Below are positions 38,139 through 47,620 of a stretch of 61,872 nt of DNA, piece by piece (position 1 is the first letter of the stretch; every line of letters starts with the position of its first letter). Both the position numbers and the translations under genes were made by a program. The notes beneath the pieces were generated by a model, which was given only the letters and a program-made list of their open reading frames with translations, did not search any database and had not been told where the DNA came from. The stretch is from Leptolyngbyaceae cyanobacterium MP9P1.79 (GTDB lineage Bacteria; Cyanobacteriota; Cyanobacteriia; JARCMD01): positions 1-61,872 of the forward strand of contig JARCMD010000147.1 in assembly GCA_030248885.1 (NCBI GenBank), given 5' to 3'.

Positions 38139-38226
38139 AGGGCGAAGCATACCCTTCGGGAAGCAAGCTACGGGCGAAAGCTTTAGAACTCAATCAGGGA
38201 CTTTTACCGAATGCTTCGCCCCTACA
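38139..38226. repeat. Dispersed repeat family 3, partial copy
   Basis: Contains GGGCGAAGCATACCCTTCGG, GAAGCAAGCTACGGGCGAAA and the inverted GAATGCTTCGCCCCTACA. It matches the centre of the family 3 elements at 46205-46366 but lacks their AAATCTCC ends. Confidence 0.7.
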
Positions 38227-38296
38227 TTTGAACCGTTGTATATTATTTGATCCACGATCCTAAATATCTTTCCGAACGGTGGTCTTGTCGATCGCT

Positions 38297-38449
38297 CTAC
38301 CACTGTTCTGGGTCTTCACTATTCAAAAACCGCACCAACTGCCATGCAGTCATTAGGCTTTGCCAAGCTGACTCTACCCGTTCTCTGACTAAGGCTAGCA
38401 GATCAACGCGGCACTGCCCTCCCAATTCAATTACTTTCGTTGTAGTCAT
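38297..38449 (-). CDS. Possible small protein, 50 residues
   Basis: An ATG frame encoding MTTTKVIELGGQCRVDLLAL, then VRERVESAWQSLMTAWQLVR and FLNSEDPEQW. It is amphipathic helical with protein-like composition. A purine-rich AGGGAATAGAG precedes the ATG. I recognise no family. It could be a chance frame, but both the composition and a plausible ribosome site argue for a gene. Confidence 0.4.
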   Translation of the reverse strand: MTTTKVIELGGQCRVDLLALVRERVESAWQSLMTAWQLVRFLNSEDPEQW

Positions 38450-38663
38450 CTCTATTCCCTATCCCTGTGCCCTATACCTAATTGTATTTTGGACTACAGA
38501 AAATTAGGGGATTTCATTATGATTTTTTACGTTTATGAGTAACGATCGCTAGCTGTTTCACCCAAATCTATCGTTAGAAATACTAATGGAATCCCACGGT
38601 ACCTAACTAGTGGTTGAAAACAACCACTGCTCCTCAGCCTGAAATGATTATGAGAGCCTGACT

Positions 38664-38957
38664 TCAATTCTCGTTTTTTCCCTGTTGGACGATCGCCTGT
38701 CGAAACCCCAGCACAATCAAAATATTGGCGATCGTTAAGAAAGCTTCCGCTCCTCCGTGCAAAACATCCACGTTCGCCAAGGATGTATCAAACGTTACCT
38801 TTGCATAAATCGCAACGGGAATGGTCACCGCCACAAACACCAACGTGCCGTAGAATCCCCACAACGCCAACTGTGGCATCTGCCCGGAGCGCGTTAGGAA
38901 CCACAAAAATCCCAGATAAGGAAATAGAGACAGGGCGAATAGAATTTCTTGGGACAT
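38664..38957 (-). CDS. DUF3593 membrane protein
   Basis: 97 residues, three hydrophobic segments. Family-typical start SQEILFALSLFPYLGFLWFL and the conserved VDVLHGGAEAFLTIANILIVLGFRQ. DUF3593 is found in cyanobacteria and plastids and is commonly next to DUF2499, as here. Nineteen bases separate it from the upstream DUF2499 gene, so the two form an operon. They probably form one thylakoid membrane complex or assembly factor; the function is not established to my knowledge. Confidence 0.85.
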   Translation of the reverse strand: MSQEILFALSLFPYLGFLWFLTRSGQMPQLALWGFYGTLVFVAVTIPVAIYAKVTFDTSLANVDVLHGGAEAFLTIANILIVLGFRQAIVQQGKNEN

Positions 38958-38976
38958 GGTGTTTAGGTGTCACTGG

Positions 38977-39291
38977 TTATTTGTCATCGCTGATCCCTTG
39001 GTTCCTCGATCGCCAAATCCACCAAGCGGCGGCGCAGAGGGTGCAGTTGCCAGCGGCTGTGGTGGCAGCTTGCAGGGTCACAAGCCATTCCAAGGAGGGG
39101 GCATTGTCGAAAAAATGCCAGGTGCAGGCACACATGGCACTGACGAGGGCAGGTAGCATGGCAAGGGAAAGGGCGCGCCACGATCGATTTTGCGTCACAT
39201 CGCCATAGGTCCAGATCAGCCAGATCGCCACAACCCACTCAGCGACGCTCGAAATGTGAATGATCCAGGTGGGAATTGATAGGGCGTGCAT
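38977..39291 (-). CDS. DUF2499 membrane protein
   Basis: 104 residues, about three membrane helices. SIPTWIIHISSVAEWVVAIWLIW and ALSLAMLPALVSAMCACTWHFFDN are the conserved family blocks, including the His and Cys residues in CACTWHFFDN. LEWLVTLQAATTAAGNCT continues the third helix. First gene of the DUF2499-DUF3593 pair, which is conserved in oxygenic phototrophs. Conserved His/Cys in membrane helices raise the possibility of cofactor contact; that is speculation. Confidence 0.85.
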   Translation of the reverse strand: MHALSIPTWIIHISSVAEWVVAIWLIWTYGDVTQNRSWRALSLAMLPALVSAMCACTWHFFDNAPSLEWLVTLQAATTAAGNCTLCAAAWWIWRSRNQGISDDK

Positions 39292-39321
39292 AGATAACAG
39301 GGGGGAAACGTTGCGTAATAT

Positions 39322-39465
39322 AAGTGATGTGCAACTTAAAGTTTGCCCTCATCCCCCAGCCCCTTCTCCTTAGGGAGAAGGGGAGCCGAACCCAGTTTTA
39401 GCCCCTCTCCCAGAAGGGGAGAGGGGTTGGGGTGAGGGCGGTTCGGGAAAGTTGCACATCGCCTT
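39322..39465. repeat. Modular repeat family 4a, copy 2
   Basis: 144 bp with termini AAGTGATGTGCAACTTAAAG and AAGTTGCACATCGCCTT. The core has CTCCTTAGGGAG and CCCTCTCCCAGAAGGGGAGAGG. It is inverted relative to 28914-29050. Confidence 0.85.
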
Positions 39466-39470
39466 AGTAT

Positions 39471-39624
39471 GTTAAATCGTAACTACTCAGCCTACCCTCA
39501 CCCTAAATCCCTCTCCCCAGGGAGAGGGACTTCAATCCGGCTCCCCTTCTCCCACTGGGAGAAGGAGCTGGGGGATGAGGGCAAGCTCGACATTGAGTTG
39601 GCAGCCTGGGTAGTTACGTTAAAT
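39471..39624. repeat. Modular repeat family 4c
   Basis: 154 bp with a third kind of terminus: GTTAAATCGTAACTACTCAG and the inverted CTGGGTAGTTACGTTAAAT. The core is the same CCCTCACCCTAAATCCCTCT...GGGAGAAGGAG block as families 4a and 4b. It lies six bases after a 4a copy. Confidence 0.8.
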
Positions 39625-39673
39625 CTAACCATTAACTAGAGGCGATTCGCGACTAACTTCACCCCAACCTGAA

Positions 39674-40732
39674 ATGCGCGCAGTGATTTGTGGATACTAC
39701 GGTAAAGGTAATGGCGGCGATGAGGCGCTCTTGGCTTCGCTGTTGCAAATGCTTCCGACTGAAATCACGCCTGTGGTGCTTTCAGGAAACTTGGCTGAAA
39801 CTCACACCCTGCAACAGGGGGTGGAAGCGGTGGAACGGATGCAGGCTGGAGCAGTTTTGCAGGCGCTCCGGCGGGCAGATGTGTTGATTTGGGGTGGCGG
39901 CAGTTTGATGCAAGATGCGACCAGTTGGGTAAGTCCGTTGTATTACGGCGGTCTGATGGGGGTGGCGAAACAATTGGGGTTAAAGACGATCGCCTGGGCC
40001 CAGGGCATTGGCCCCCTCAAGCGCCCCCTCACCCGCTGGATCGCTCAGCAGGCATTCACGGATTGCACAGCGGTGAGTGTGCGCGATCGGGCCTCTGCTC
40101 ATTTACTCTCCACCTGGCAAATTCCCTTTACCCTTGCCCCTGATCCGGTTTGGGCCCTGAACTCCATCCCTGTACCCGAATTGGAGCAGCTACCGACTCC
40201 CAGAGTTGTTGTGGCCCTCAGAGCGCATCCCTCACTCACCCCCAAGCGACTATCCACGTTCACCCAGGCGTTGGTTCATTTTCAACAGGTCACCCAAGCC
40301 TACATGTTGCTGGTGCCCTTTCAGCCTGCCCAAGATTTGCCGATCGTCCAAACCATCCAGCCCCACCTCCCCCAGGTCAGCCAAATTGTCACCTTGCCAA
40401 ACCCCCAAGCCTTGAAAGGACTGTTTCGCGGGGTAAAAATGACGATCGCCATGCGCTACCACGGGCTAATCATGGCGGCGGCTGAGGGGTCTCGCTGTTT
40501 TGCCCTCAGCTACGACCCTAAGGTGAGCCAACTGATGGATGAATTGGGAATGCCGGGCTGGGATCTCGCAGGAGTTGGCACTCCTCTGCCAGATGACCCC
40601 GATGCCATTAGCCGCGCTTGGATCGAGTGCTATGAACAAGACAATCTGATTTCGGGAGAACAAATTCAGTCCCTCATCGATCGAGCGTTACTTCACCAAG
40701 AATTGCTGGCGAAGGCTGTGAGCCTGCACTAG
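39674..40732 (+). CDS. csaB: Polysaccharide pyruvyl transferase CsaB
   Basis: 352 residues. Family marks: RAVICGYYGKGNGGDEALLASLL at the N-terminus, LIWGGGSLMQDATS, WAQGIGPLKRP and late TIAMRYHGLIMAAAEGSRC with the conserved His. CsaB adds a ketal pyruvyl group to a cell-wall polysaccharide, which anchors SLH-domain proteins. Cyanobacteria use SLH porins, so the same role is likely. Its stop codon TAG lies inside the CTAGTGCAG terminus of a family 2 repeat, so its last residues (AVSLH) are next to the repeat. Confidence 0.93.
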   Translation: MRAVICGYYGKGNGGDEALLASLLQMLPTEITPVVLSGNLAETHTLQQGVEAVERMQAGAVLQALRRADVLIWGGGSLMQDATSWVSPLYYGGLMGVAKQLGLKTIAWAQGIGPLKRPLTRWIAQQAFTDCTAVSVRDRASAHLLSTWQIPFTLAPDPVWALNSIPVPELEQLPTPRVVVALRAHPSLTPKRLSTFTQALVHFQQVTQAYMLLVPFQPAQDLPIVQTIQPHLPQVSQIVTLPNPQALKGLFRGVKMTIAMRYHGLIMAAAEGSRCFALSYDPKVSQLMDELGMPGWDLAGVGTPLPDDPDAISRAWIECYEQDNLISGEQIQSLIDRALLHQELLAKAVSLH

Positions 40733-40815
40733 TGCAGCTTGGCAGAAGTTTATGACTAGTTAGGTGGATTGTTTTGAGTTTTGAGTTTTGAGTGCTACCC
40801 ACTTACTTCTGCCAC
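40729..40815. repeat. Dispersed repeat family 2, copy 2 (carries the csaB stop)
   Basis: Starts CTAGTGCAGCTTGGCAGAAG. Middle GTTTTGAGTTTTGAGTTTTG (a third repeat of the TTTTGAG unit is present here). The far terminus is lost, replaced by a CACCCTTC minisatellite. Confidence 0.75.
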
Positions 40816-40864
40816 CCTTCACCCTTCACCCTTCCACCCTTCCACCCTTCCACCCTTCACCCCC
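40812..40864. repeat. Minisatellite of CACCCTTC and CACCCTTCC units
   Basis: About six tandem copies of an 8-9 bp unit (CACCCTTC / CACCCTTCC) directly after the truncated family 2 repeat. Array lengths of this kind vary between strains by slippage. No gene overlaps it. Confidence 0.8.
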
Positions 40865-40897
40865 AAACCAAGGTAGCCGAACTTAAGTCCAAAACTA

Positions 40898-41521
40898 CTA
40901 TGCTGGATCAGGGGCAGCAGTCTTAATTTCTTGCAGAAGTTGCTCAACTCTTCTCATGTCTTGGAAGCGGTTCTGTTGCTGAAATAGAGTTTTTGCCTTC
41001 TCTAGGGCCGCCGCTGCGTCTACTTTTTTGCCCTGCTGCATCAAGAGTTGTCCGAGGATGAGGAGGGGGTCTGGGTAATTTGTATTGATGGCGATCGCCC
41101 GCTGCAATTCAGACATAGCCTCGTCTAAGCGTCCTTGGTTGGCCAGGGCCGTCCCCAAAGCATTGTGAGCAACGGCGTAGTTGGCATCCAGACGAATAGC
41201 TTGCCGATAGGCGGCGATCGCTTCCTCAAACCTTTTTCGGCTGGAGAGAGTTTTCCCCAGCTTGTAGCGCAAGACGGCATCGTCAGGGTAATCTGTCACC
41301 AATTTTTGAAACGCTGCCTCGGCTTCCGCAAATTTGCCTGTTTCTTGCAGATCGTTGGCAATCCGAATCTGTTCTGCCCGCTTTTGGGATGCTGCTTGGG
41401 CAATCTGTACCGGTTCGCTGGCGCGAGCAGTCACCCAAGGCGAGGACAAGGTTACACCCAAGATCCCCAGAGCTACCCAAGCGCAGTATTTCTTTTGTAA
41501 TAGTTGACGTGCTGAATTCAT
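40898..41521 (-). CDS. Exported TPR-repeat protein
   Basis: 207 residues from the ATG at 41521 (MNSARQLLQKKY), chosen over 41548 because a signal peptide then starts at once: KKYCAWVALGILGVTLSSPW, cleavage near ARASEP. About four TPR units follow (AEAEAAFQKLVTDYPDDAVL, FEEAIAAYRQAIRLDANYAV, LDEAMSELQRAIAINTNYPD and VDAAAALEKAKTLFQQQNRF). It is probably a periplasmic or lumenal scaffold. The partner is unknown. Confidence 0.88.
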   Translation of the reverse strand: MNSARQLLQKKYCAWVALGILGVTLSSPWVTARASEPVQIAQAASQKRAEQIRIANDLQETGKFAEAEAAFQKLVTDYPDDAVLRYKLGKTLSSRKRFEEAIAAYRQAIRLDANYAVAHNALGTALANQGRLDEAMSELQRAIAINTNYPDPLLILGQLLMQQGKKVDAAAALEKAKTLFQQQNRFQDMRRVEQLLQEIKTAAPDPA

Positions 41522-41637
41522 GTCCAAGCTGCATAGTACGTCAATCATTTTAGCGATCGAGGGGAGCCACGATCGAGATTTAAGCCTACACTATTGAGGC
41601 TAGAAAATCGGAATAATTGATTTTACTGCCGCGCCAA

Positions 41638-43614
41638 TCAAGCCTCTTCTCGCAACTTATCTAGCACACTCCGATCTTCCAGCGTGGACGTGTCGCCAGA
41701 GATGGCTTGCCCCGCCACGAGGCCACGGAGGAGACGACGCATGATTTTGCCAGAGCGGGTTTTGGGCAAAGAGTCCGCAAAGCGAATTTCCCCCGGACGG
41801 GCGATCGGCCCAATCTCCTTCACCACATGCTGTTTGAGTTCTGCTTTCAGCGCATCACTTGCTTGATGCACCCCTTCCAGGGTGACAAACGCCACAATTT
41901 CTTCGCCCTTGACCTCATCCGGCTTGCCCACCACAGCGGCTTCTGCCACAGCGGGATGGGAAACGAGGGCAGACTCAATTTCCATCGTGCCCAAGCGATG
42001 CCCCGCCACATTGATCACATCATCCACGCGGCCCATCACCCAGAAATAGCCATCTTCGTCCCGGCGGGCCCCATCGCCCGCAAAGTAAGTGTATTTGCCA
42101 TCTTGGGGAGGAATGTGTTCCCAGTAGGTTTTGCGGAAGCGATCGGGGTCACCGTGGACGGTCCGCATCATCCCAGGATGGGGATAGCGGATTGCCAAAT
42201 AGCCCCCTTCATTATCCGGCACCGTGTTGCCATCCAGATCTACCACCTCTGCGAGAATGCCGGGAAAAGGTTTCGTCGCTGAGCCAGGTTTCGTGGCAAT
42301 TGCACCGGGTAAGGGAGTAATCATGATCCCGCCCGTTTCTGTTTGCCACCAGGTATCCACGATCGGGCATCGATCGCCGCCAATGACGCGGTGATACCAC
42401 ATCCAGGCTTCCGGGTTAATCGGTTCCCCCACCGTTCCCAATAATCGGAGCGACGAGAGATTTCTGGCATTGGGGAGGGCTTCCCCCATTTTGATAAAGG
42501 CGCGAATCGCTGTGGGAGCCGTGTAGAACACATTCACCCCATGCGTTTCGATCACATCCCACATACAGCCAAGGTTAGATGCGCGGGGCGCACCCTCATA
42601 CATCAGTGTTGTGGCTCCATTGGAGAGCGGGCCGTAGACAATATAGCTATGTCCAGTAATCCAGCCCACATCGGCGGTACACCAATACACATCCGTATCC
42701 TGGAGGTCAAAGATCCACTTCATTGTGATGTGGGTGTAGAGGTTGTAGCCGCCCGTGGTATGGACTACGCCCTTGGGTTTGCCAGTGCTGCCAGAGGTGT
42801 AGAGAATAAACAGCATATCTTCGCTGTCCATCGGTTCAGCGGGACAGTCCGCAGACACCTGGGTTTGCATCTCGTGCCACCAGTGATCCCGCCCACCAAC
42901 TTGCATCGGAATATCCTGCCCGGTGCGACGCACAACTAGCACCGATTCCACCCCAGGAGCATTGCCATTTACTAGAGCTTGATCCACCTGCGCTTTGAGG
43001 GGCACGATCGCATCCTTGCGCCACCCGCCATCCGCCGTCACCACCAGCTTCACCTGCCCATCCACGAGCCGATCGCGCAACGCCTCAGCACTGAAGCCCC
43101 CAAAGACAACAGTGTGAGCGGCCCCAATCCGGGCACAGGCCAGCATGGCAATGGCAGCTTCGGGGATCATCGGCAGATAGATGCCGACCCGATCGCCCTT
43201 CTGCACACCCAACTGTTTCAGGGCATTGGCAAACTGACAGACTTCCCGGTGTAGTTGTGCGTAGGTCAAGGTGCGAGAGTCGCCGGGTTCGCCTTCCCAA
43301 ATCAGCGCCGCTTTGTTGCGCCGCCATGTAGTCAGGTGCCGATCGAGACAGTTGTAGGAAATATTGATCTTGCCGCCCACGAACCACTTGGCGAAGGGAG
43401 GATTTGTCCAGTCCAGCACGGTATCCCACTTCTGAAACCAATGCAATTCCTGCGTTGCCAATTCTGCCCAAAATGCCTCTGGGTCTGCCTTGGCTCTGTC
43501 ATAAAGCTCCTGGTACGCTTCCAAGCTCTTGATATGCGCCTTTTGAGAAAACTCCTCAGAGGGATGGAATAAACGCTTTTCTTGCAGAATGGATTCGATC
43601 GTGGACTGGGACAT
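41638..43614 (-). CDS. acs: Acetyl-CoA synthetase (AMP-forming)
   Basis: 658 residues, full length. It converts acetate, ATP and CoA to acetyl-CoA, AMP and PPi. The AMP-binding signature is [24 protein letters not shown] and [20 protein letters not shown] (hinge region) follow, and the C-terminal [13 protein letters not shown] holds the catalytic lysine that is acetylated in many bacteria. N-terminal [20 protein letters not shown] is also typical. Single gene. Confidence 0.97.
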   Translation of the reverse strand: MSQSTIESILQEKRLFHPSEEFSQKAHIKSLEAYQELYDRAKADPEAFWAELATQELHWFQKWDTVLDWTNPPFAKWFVGGKINISYNCLDRHLTTWRRNKAALIWEGEPGDSRTLTYAQLHREVCQFANALKQLGVQKGDRVGIYLPMIPEAAIAMLACARIGAAHTVVFGGFSAEALRDRLVDGQVKLVVTADGGWRKDAIVPLKAQVDQALVNGNAPGVESVLVVRRTGQDIPMQVGGRDHWWHEMQTQVSADCPAEPMDSEDMLFILYTSGSTGKPKGVVHTTGGYNLYTHITMKWIFDLQDTDVYWCTADVGWITGHSYIVYGPLSNGATTLMYEGAPRASNLGCMWDVIETHGVNVFYTAPTAIRAFIKMGEALPNARNLSSLRLLGTVGEPINPEAWMWYHRVIGGDRCPIVDTWWQTETGGIMITPLPGAIATKPGSATKPFPGILAEVVDLDGNTVPDNEGGYLAIRYPHPGMMRTVHGDPDRFRKTYWEHIPPQDGKYTYFAGDGARRDEDGYFWVMGRVDDVINVAGHRLGTMEIESALVSHPAVAEAAVVGKPDEVKGEEIVAFVTLEGVHQASDALKAELKQHVVKEIGPIARPGEIRFADSLPKTRSGKIMRRLLRGLVAGQAISGDTSTLEDRSVLDKLREEA

Positions 43615-43718
43615 GGACTCTTCGGGTGTCTTGGCGGGATGAATTCATCTTACTAGCAGCGGGGCATTGGGGCGATGTTACGGGAATTAATAACGCATCA
43701 CTCCATCACTCCATTAGT

Positions 43719-43822
43719 AGTCTGTCAATCATTAATTGACGGGTAGCTGAAAGCCGGGAGGTTAGTTGGAGTTAAATTTTGAGGGTCTTCGACTCCTCAA
43801 AATTTTCTTGACAGAACACTAA
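43719..43822. repeat. Dispersed repeat family 1, copy 2 (carries the GH57 stop)
   Basis: Matches 50-153 with few differences, including the AATTTTGAGG-type hairpin. Its final CTA is, on the minus strand, the TAG stop codon of the GH57 gene. The hairpin could also act as terminator for that gene. Confidence 0.82.
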
Positions 43823-46041
43823 GGTACCCCGATCGGGATCAAGCTGTTTTCTGGTAAATAGCCCCTAAACCGGCCTTGCTCTGAAAACACGAGAATCAGG
43901 CGCAGTGCCCAATCTGGCTTTGTGGGCAAATCAGCCCAGGGCAGGGCAACCTCTAAGCACTCGTTAATTCCCACTTGCGATCGAATCGAGCGAGAGTACC
44001 ACTCGTAATCCTCTCCCGCCTCTTGAAACCACGTATCGCGATTGAGCAAGTTAATGCCCAGACAGTGGTGGAAGTGATAGTTTAGCGGCGCTTCATCGGG
44101 CAGATCCGACAGCGGCACAGGACTGTTATGCATTGTCTGACCTGGGTAAAACCACAGCAAATTCAACTCTGGGGGACAATCGATCCCCGGTCGCACATTG
44201 GCTTGAAAGTCAACTCGCAGGTAAAAATTCAAGTGATCAACGCCATACCAGAGCTTTTGAATGGGGCTACTGCGGTGCATGGTGCCCCGTGCGCCACCCA
44301 CATCAAAGCGTCCTGCCTTATCCCAATCCTGCTCATCTCCAGTGCCGTTAATCACTGGATGAATAAAGCTTGACGGGGCCCGATCGCCCTTCGTGTCGTG
44401 GACTTCCACCGGGTGGTACAACTCCATGGGAATTGGCTCGTTTAAGGCTTGGTAAAGGGCACAGAGGTGTTCTCGAAAAAGCTGGTCAAAAATGGCATCT
44501 TGATTGGAGGTGTGCCCCGCCCCAAACCACCAGAACCAGTCAGATCCTTCGGCGGCATACAGGGCTTCCCAGGCTTCCGGGTTGGTGTCTTCCGTTGCTT
44601 CTGGATGGCTGGCTAGAACGTGCCGCGCCGTGGTGAGTAAATCCCAGGCTCGATTTTTCGCCGGGTCACCAATCCAGGTCGTAAAGCTGCCATCGACCCA
44701 GGAGCCACTGTGCAAGCGATCGGCAGCGATCGGCACTGTAGCGGGGAACTGGTCAAGGAACTCTGAGACAGTGACTAATTTCAGGTCATCATGGTCACTT
44801 AACTGCTGATAGAGAGATTCCAAGAAAGGTTTGCCATCTTGCTCGTAGAATTCCCAGCAGTTCTCGCCATCCAAGGCGATCGTTACTAGCCAGGGAGCTT
44901 CCTCCGAGGCATCGGGGTATCTTGCCTGATAAGCGTGGGCGATCGACTCCAAATGTCCCACCAGATCTGTGGCCGCTTTTGCGGGTTCCATTGCTCCGTA
45001 GGTGAAGCCAATGAGGTCAGATAGGCGATGATCCCGAAAGACGATCGCCAAGTCTCCGTGGGGAGTTTCCAAGCGATAGGGACGGTAAAGCACATCCGGC
45101 TCGTAGAGATTGCCGGACTCATCCCGATGGAAGAAATGGTGCAACGTCCAGCCCAGAACCGCTTCATCGGAGCAAATCCACTTAAATCCTTCCTTGGCAA
45201 TGTAGGGCAAAATTTCGGGACTGACAGACTGCTCGGACGGCCACAACCCGCGTGGAGCCTGACCGAAGCGATCGTGATACAAATTACAAGCCTTACGCAA
45301 ATGCCGAGGAATATCCTCAGCCCACTGAAACCGCTGGGTTGGCAGCCGCATTTGGGGCACTGCGACGCGCCCCGCATCAGTATCTGCCAGCAAGGGCAAA
45401 ATCGGATGAGTGTAGGGTGAGGTAATGATTTCCAGTTGTCCTGTAGCTTGCATTTGCCGATGTTGGGGCACGATGCGGCTCAGGATCTGCTGCTGCTTAG
45501 AATAAATTCGTTGCCGATCGCCCAAGGTGAATCCCTGCCCTTGCTGGAGCCAGTGTTCAATGTCTGGATCATCCCAAAACAAGGGATCAAACCAAGCGAG
45601 GTTGTGCCAGGCTAACAAATCGTCGTAGTCTGCCAATTCCCAATGCTCAGCGCACCAATCCACCCCATTGGCTTGTCGCTGTTCATAAAGCGCAGCATAT
45701 CGAGGATGGGGATCAATCAGGGTATGGTGGTTTGCATCAAAGAAATGCTCAGCAATAAACTGCTTTTGACTCCGTTCCAACTGCTCAGTCGGAGTCAGAG
45801 CCAGGGTTAGATAGGGGTCTAAGGCCACTCCCGCTACATAATCTTCAATCTGCAAAATGAGAGAGGGTACCAAGTTGACGGTCTGGTGCAACTTAGGGTA
45901 TCGCTCTAATAACAGCACCAAGTCTAAATAATCTTTGATCCCATGCAAACGCACCCACGGCAGGCGGTAGCTACCGGACATTGATTTGTAAAGCGGCTGA
46001 TGTTGATGCCAGATAAATGCAATGTGGAGGGGATGAGCCAT
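43819..46041 (-). CDS. Glycoside hydrolase family 57 protein (alpha-amylase/glucanotransferase type)
   Basis: 740 residues. N-terminal FIWHQHQPLYKS carries the family His-Gln-His motif, GLWPSEQSVS (E270) the likely nucleophile, and ALDGENCWEFYEQDGKPFLE the acid/base region (conserved motif 4 with Asp). The C-terminal ~230 residues are a beta-rich accessory domain starting near ELYHPVEVHDTKGDRAPSSF. GH57 enzymes act on alpha-1,4 or alpha-1,6 glucans; here glycogen is the likely substrate. The exact specificity cannot be told. The stop codon lies in repeat family 1. Confidence 0.9.
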   Translation of the reverse strand: MAHPLHIAFIWHQHQPLYKSMSGSYRLPWVRLHGIKDYLDLVLLLERYPKLHQTVNLVPSLILQIEDYVAGVALDPYLTLALTPTEQLERSQKQFIAEHFFDANHHTLIDPHPRYAALYEQRQANGVDWCAEHWELADYDDLLAWHNLAWFDPLFWDDPDIEHWLQQGQGFTLGDRQRIYSKQQQILSRIVPQHRQMQATGQLEIITSPYTHPILPLLADTDAGRVAVPQMRLPTQRFQWAEDIPRHLRKACNLYHDRFGQAPRGLWPSEQSVSPEILPYIAKEGFKWICSDEAVLGWTLHHFFHRDESGNLYEPDVLYRPYRLETPHGDLAIVFRDHRLSDLIGFTYGAMEPAKAATDLVGHLESIAHAYQARYPDASEEAPWLVTIALDGENCWEFYEQDGKPFLESLYQQLSDHDDLKLVTVSEFLDQFPATVPIAADRLHSGSWVDGSFTTWIGDPAKNRAWDLLTTARHVLASHPEATEDTNPEAWEALYAAEGSDWFWWFGAGHTSNQDAIFDQLFREHLCALYQALNEPIPMELYHPVEVHDTKGDRAPSSFIHPVINGTGDEQDWDKAGRFDVGGARGTMHRSSPIQKLWYGVDHLNFYLRVDFQANVRPGIDCPPELNLLWFYPGQTMHNSPVPLSDLPDEAPLNYHFHHCLGINLLNRDTWFQEAGEDYEWYSRSIRSQVGINECLEVALPWADLPTKPDWALRLILVFSEQGRFRGYLPENSLIPIGVP

Positions 46042-46066
46042 AGGACGGGTAGGGAGTGGGGGGTTA

Positions 46067-46155
46067 CTAGTGCAGCTTGGCAGAAGTTTCTGACCAGTTA
46101 GGGGGATAGTTTTGAGTTTTGAGTGCTACTCAGTTATTTCTACTAGCCTGCACTA
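46067..46155. repeat. Dispersed repeat family 2, copy 3 (complete)
   Basis: CTAGTGCAGCTTGGCAGAAG ... TTCTACTAGCCTGCACTAG, with inverted termini. The middle is GTTTTGAGTTTTGAGTGCTA. It lies between the GH57 and NifU-domain genes, beside a family 3 element. Confidence 0.82.
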
Positions 46156-46204
46156 GGGCAGAGTGATTAGGTTCTGCTGAGGATCGTGGATTAAATAACA
46201 TCCA

Positions 46205-46366
46205 ATAGTCTTGCTGTAGGGGCAAAGCATACCCTTCGGGAAGCAAGCTACGGCAGATAAGCCTTTCAAGTGACCAGAAGTTCATTGCCCGGATGCTAAG
46301 TGCAAAGCACACGCTACGCGAACGTCCTGACCTTTCCTGGTATGAACTTTTTTGGAAATCTCCTTA
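46205..46366. repeat. Dispersed repeat family 3, long variant
   Basis: Contains GTAGGGGCAAAGCATACCCT, the TTCGGGAAGCAAGCTACG module, the inverted CTAAGTGCAAAGCACACGCT module and the right end GGAAATCTCCTTA. The two modules are absent from the short copies at 7826 and 60010, so the long form is a mosaic. Confidence 0.75.
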
Positions 46367-46380
46367 TTAAATCGCAAACT

Positions 46381-46428
46381 AAAATTAAAAGGCAAAAGTC
46401 TTAAGTTCTGCTTAATCCTCTTGCCTTC
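46381..46428 (-). terminator. Terminator of the NifU-domain gene
   Basis: On the minus strand AAGGCAAGAGGATTAAG pairs with CTTAAGACTTTTGCCTT around a four-base loop, with two internal mismatches and one wobble. It is followed by TTTTAATTTT. It lies about 40 bp past the stop codon at 46468. Confidence 0.7.
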
Positions 46429-46467
46429 TAAAATGACTCGTTGTCCTTCGCCGTTACACAATTCGCA

Positions 46468-46710
46468 CTATACGACTTGCTCGACCGCAGAGATTTCAGG
46501 AATGAATTCAATTAATCTGCGTTCGATACCCATTTTTAAGGTCATCGCTGAACTAGGGCAAGAACCGCAAGCGCCTTGAAGTCTCAGCTTCACAACAGGG
46601 CCATCTAGTTCCACCAGTTCCACATTGCCACCATCCGACATCAGGTAAGGACGCAGGTCGTCCAAGACCTTTTCGACATTCTCAGGGGTGAGTTCCAAAG
46701 TTTGAGACAT
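46468..46710 (-). CDS. NifU C-terminal-domain iron-sulfur scaffold (CnfU/Nfu type)
   Basis: 80 residues, a stand-alone Nfu domain. [23 protein letters not shown] is the family start and [20 protein letters not shown] carries the CxxC cluster ligands. CnfU assembles and delivers [2Fe-2S] or [4Fe-4S] clusters in cyanobacteria and plastids, notably for ferredoxin and photosystem I. It probably works with the SUF machinery, which is not in the window. Single gene with its own terminator. Confidence 0.95.
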   Translation of the reverse strand: MSQTLELTPENVEKVLDDLRPYLMSDGGNVELVELDGPVVKLRLQGACGSCPSSAMTLKMGIERRLIEFIPEISAVEQVV

Positions 46711-46903
46711 AAATTGCCTTGCTTAAGAAAATAATTGAACGCTTTACCGTTATCCTACCGCTTTTACCCCATTGTTTTCATGTTGGAGCTAGGGAGTATC
46801 AGTCCCTAAACCTCTGGGCAAGCTTCCACGATCGCAGCTTCAGGGGTTTTCAACTGAGCCTGTGCAAAATTTATTTGCAGACACACTATTTATCTGCAAG
46901 TCC

Positions 46904-47551
46904 CTAAAGCAGCTTCAGATTGGAAAACGTGAAGTCAGTCACCGTCGGGCTTCCTTGCTCTTCTGCTTCCACCACTTGGCGAGCCAGCACGTAGTAGCCC
47001 CCAATTTCCTCGTAGGTGTCGTGGTACTTAGAAATGCCACTCACCTCGTTGGTTTCAGGATTGCGAAAAACGGCGTTGTATTGCCCTGAGAGGTAACCGG
47101 CTCCGGTGTCAATACTTTGCAGGTGGTCGATCGTAAACGGCATCCGGCCAATCACGCGGCTAACCTGGCACACTTCCTTCCCCCGCAAGCGATAGTGCGA
47201 CCCCATCGCATCTCCCTGCACCAAAATGGCTTGGGTTCCAGCGCTATCGGTGTCCCCGAAACTAAAAACGTGTTTGCCGTGGGTCTGTTCAAAGGACGAT
47301 CGCCGCCGATGGGTAATCAACCCCTGCAATTGATTTTGTACTGCGCCCTTCGTGGCTTCATCGGTAAACCCGGTCACCTCAACACTTAAATCAGGGTTGA
47401 CGCGAATGCTACCCGTATGGGTTTCACCAGATCGGGTCACCGCCAGATCAGCCGTATAGCCTGGAAAGTTGCTGTCCCAGGTGTAGCGATTTTCGTAGGC
47501 GGCGCGAAATAGGTCACGAGCGTCTAGTTGCTCAATGGTTTGCTCAGTCAT
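46904..47551 (-). CDS. DUF3386 family protein
   Basis: 215 residues from the ATG at 47551 (MTEQTIEQLDARDLFRAAYE). An earlier in-frame ATG at 47686 runs back into a family 3 repeat, adding 45 unlike residues, and is rejected. YENRYTWDSNFPGYTADL, RVNPDLSVEVTGFTDEATKG, GSHYRLRGKEVCQVSRVIGR and YHDTYEEIGGYYVLARQVVE are the conserved family blocks. No signal peptide or membrane helix. The family is known from cyanobacteria and plants and has no assigned function to my knowledge. Confidence 0.85.
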   Translation of the reverse strand: MTEQTIEQLDARDLFRAAYENRYTWDSNFPGYTADLAVTRSGETHTGSIRVNPDLSVEVTGFTDEATKGAVQNQLQGLITHRRRSSFEQTHGKHVFSFGDTDSAGTQAILVQGDAMGSHYRLRGKEVCQVSRVIGRMPFTIDHLQSIDTGAGYLSGQYNAVFRNPETNEVSGISKYHDTYEEIGGYYVLARQVVEAEEQGSPTVTDFTFSNLKLL

Positions 47552-47620
47552 AGCTAATGGTGTGGATGGCAACTTTAGTTTAGATGGGTTTTCCGCGTTT
47601 GGGGATTGCAAATTTCTGTC

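Noticed and set aside
40812-40864. CACCCTTC array considered as CRISPR
   Set aside because: The unit is 8-9 bp with no spacers.
46130-46312. 60-residue minus-strand frame
   Set aside because: It lies almost wholly in two dispersed repeats.
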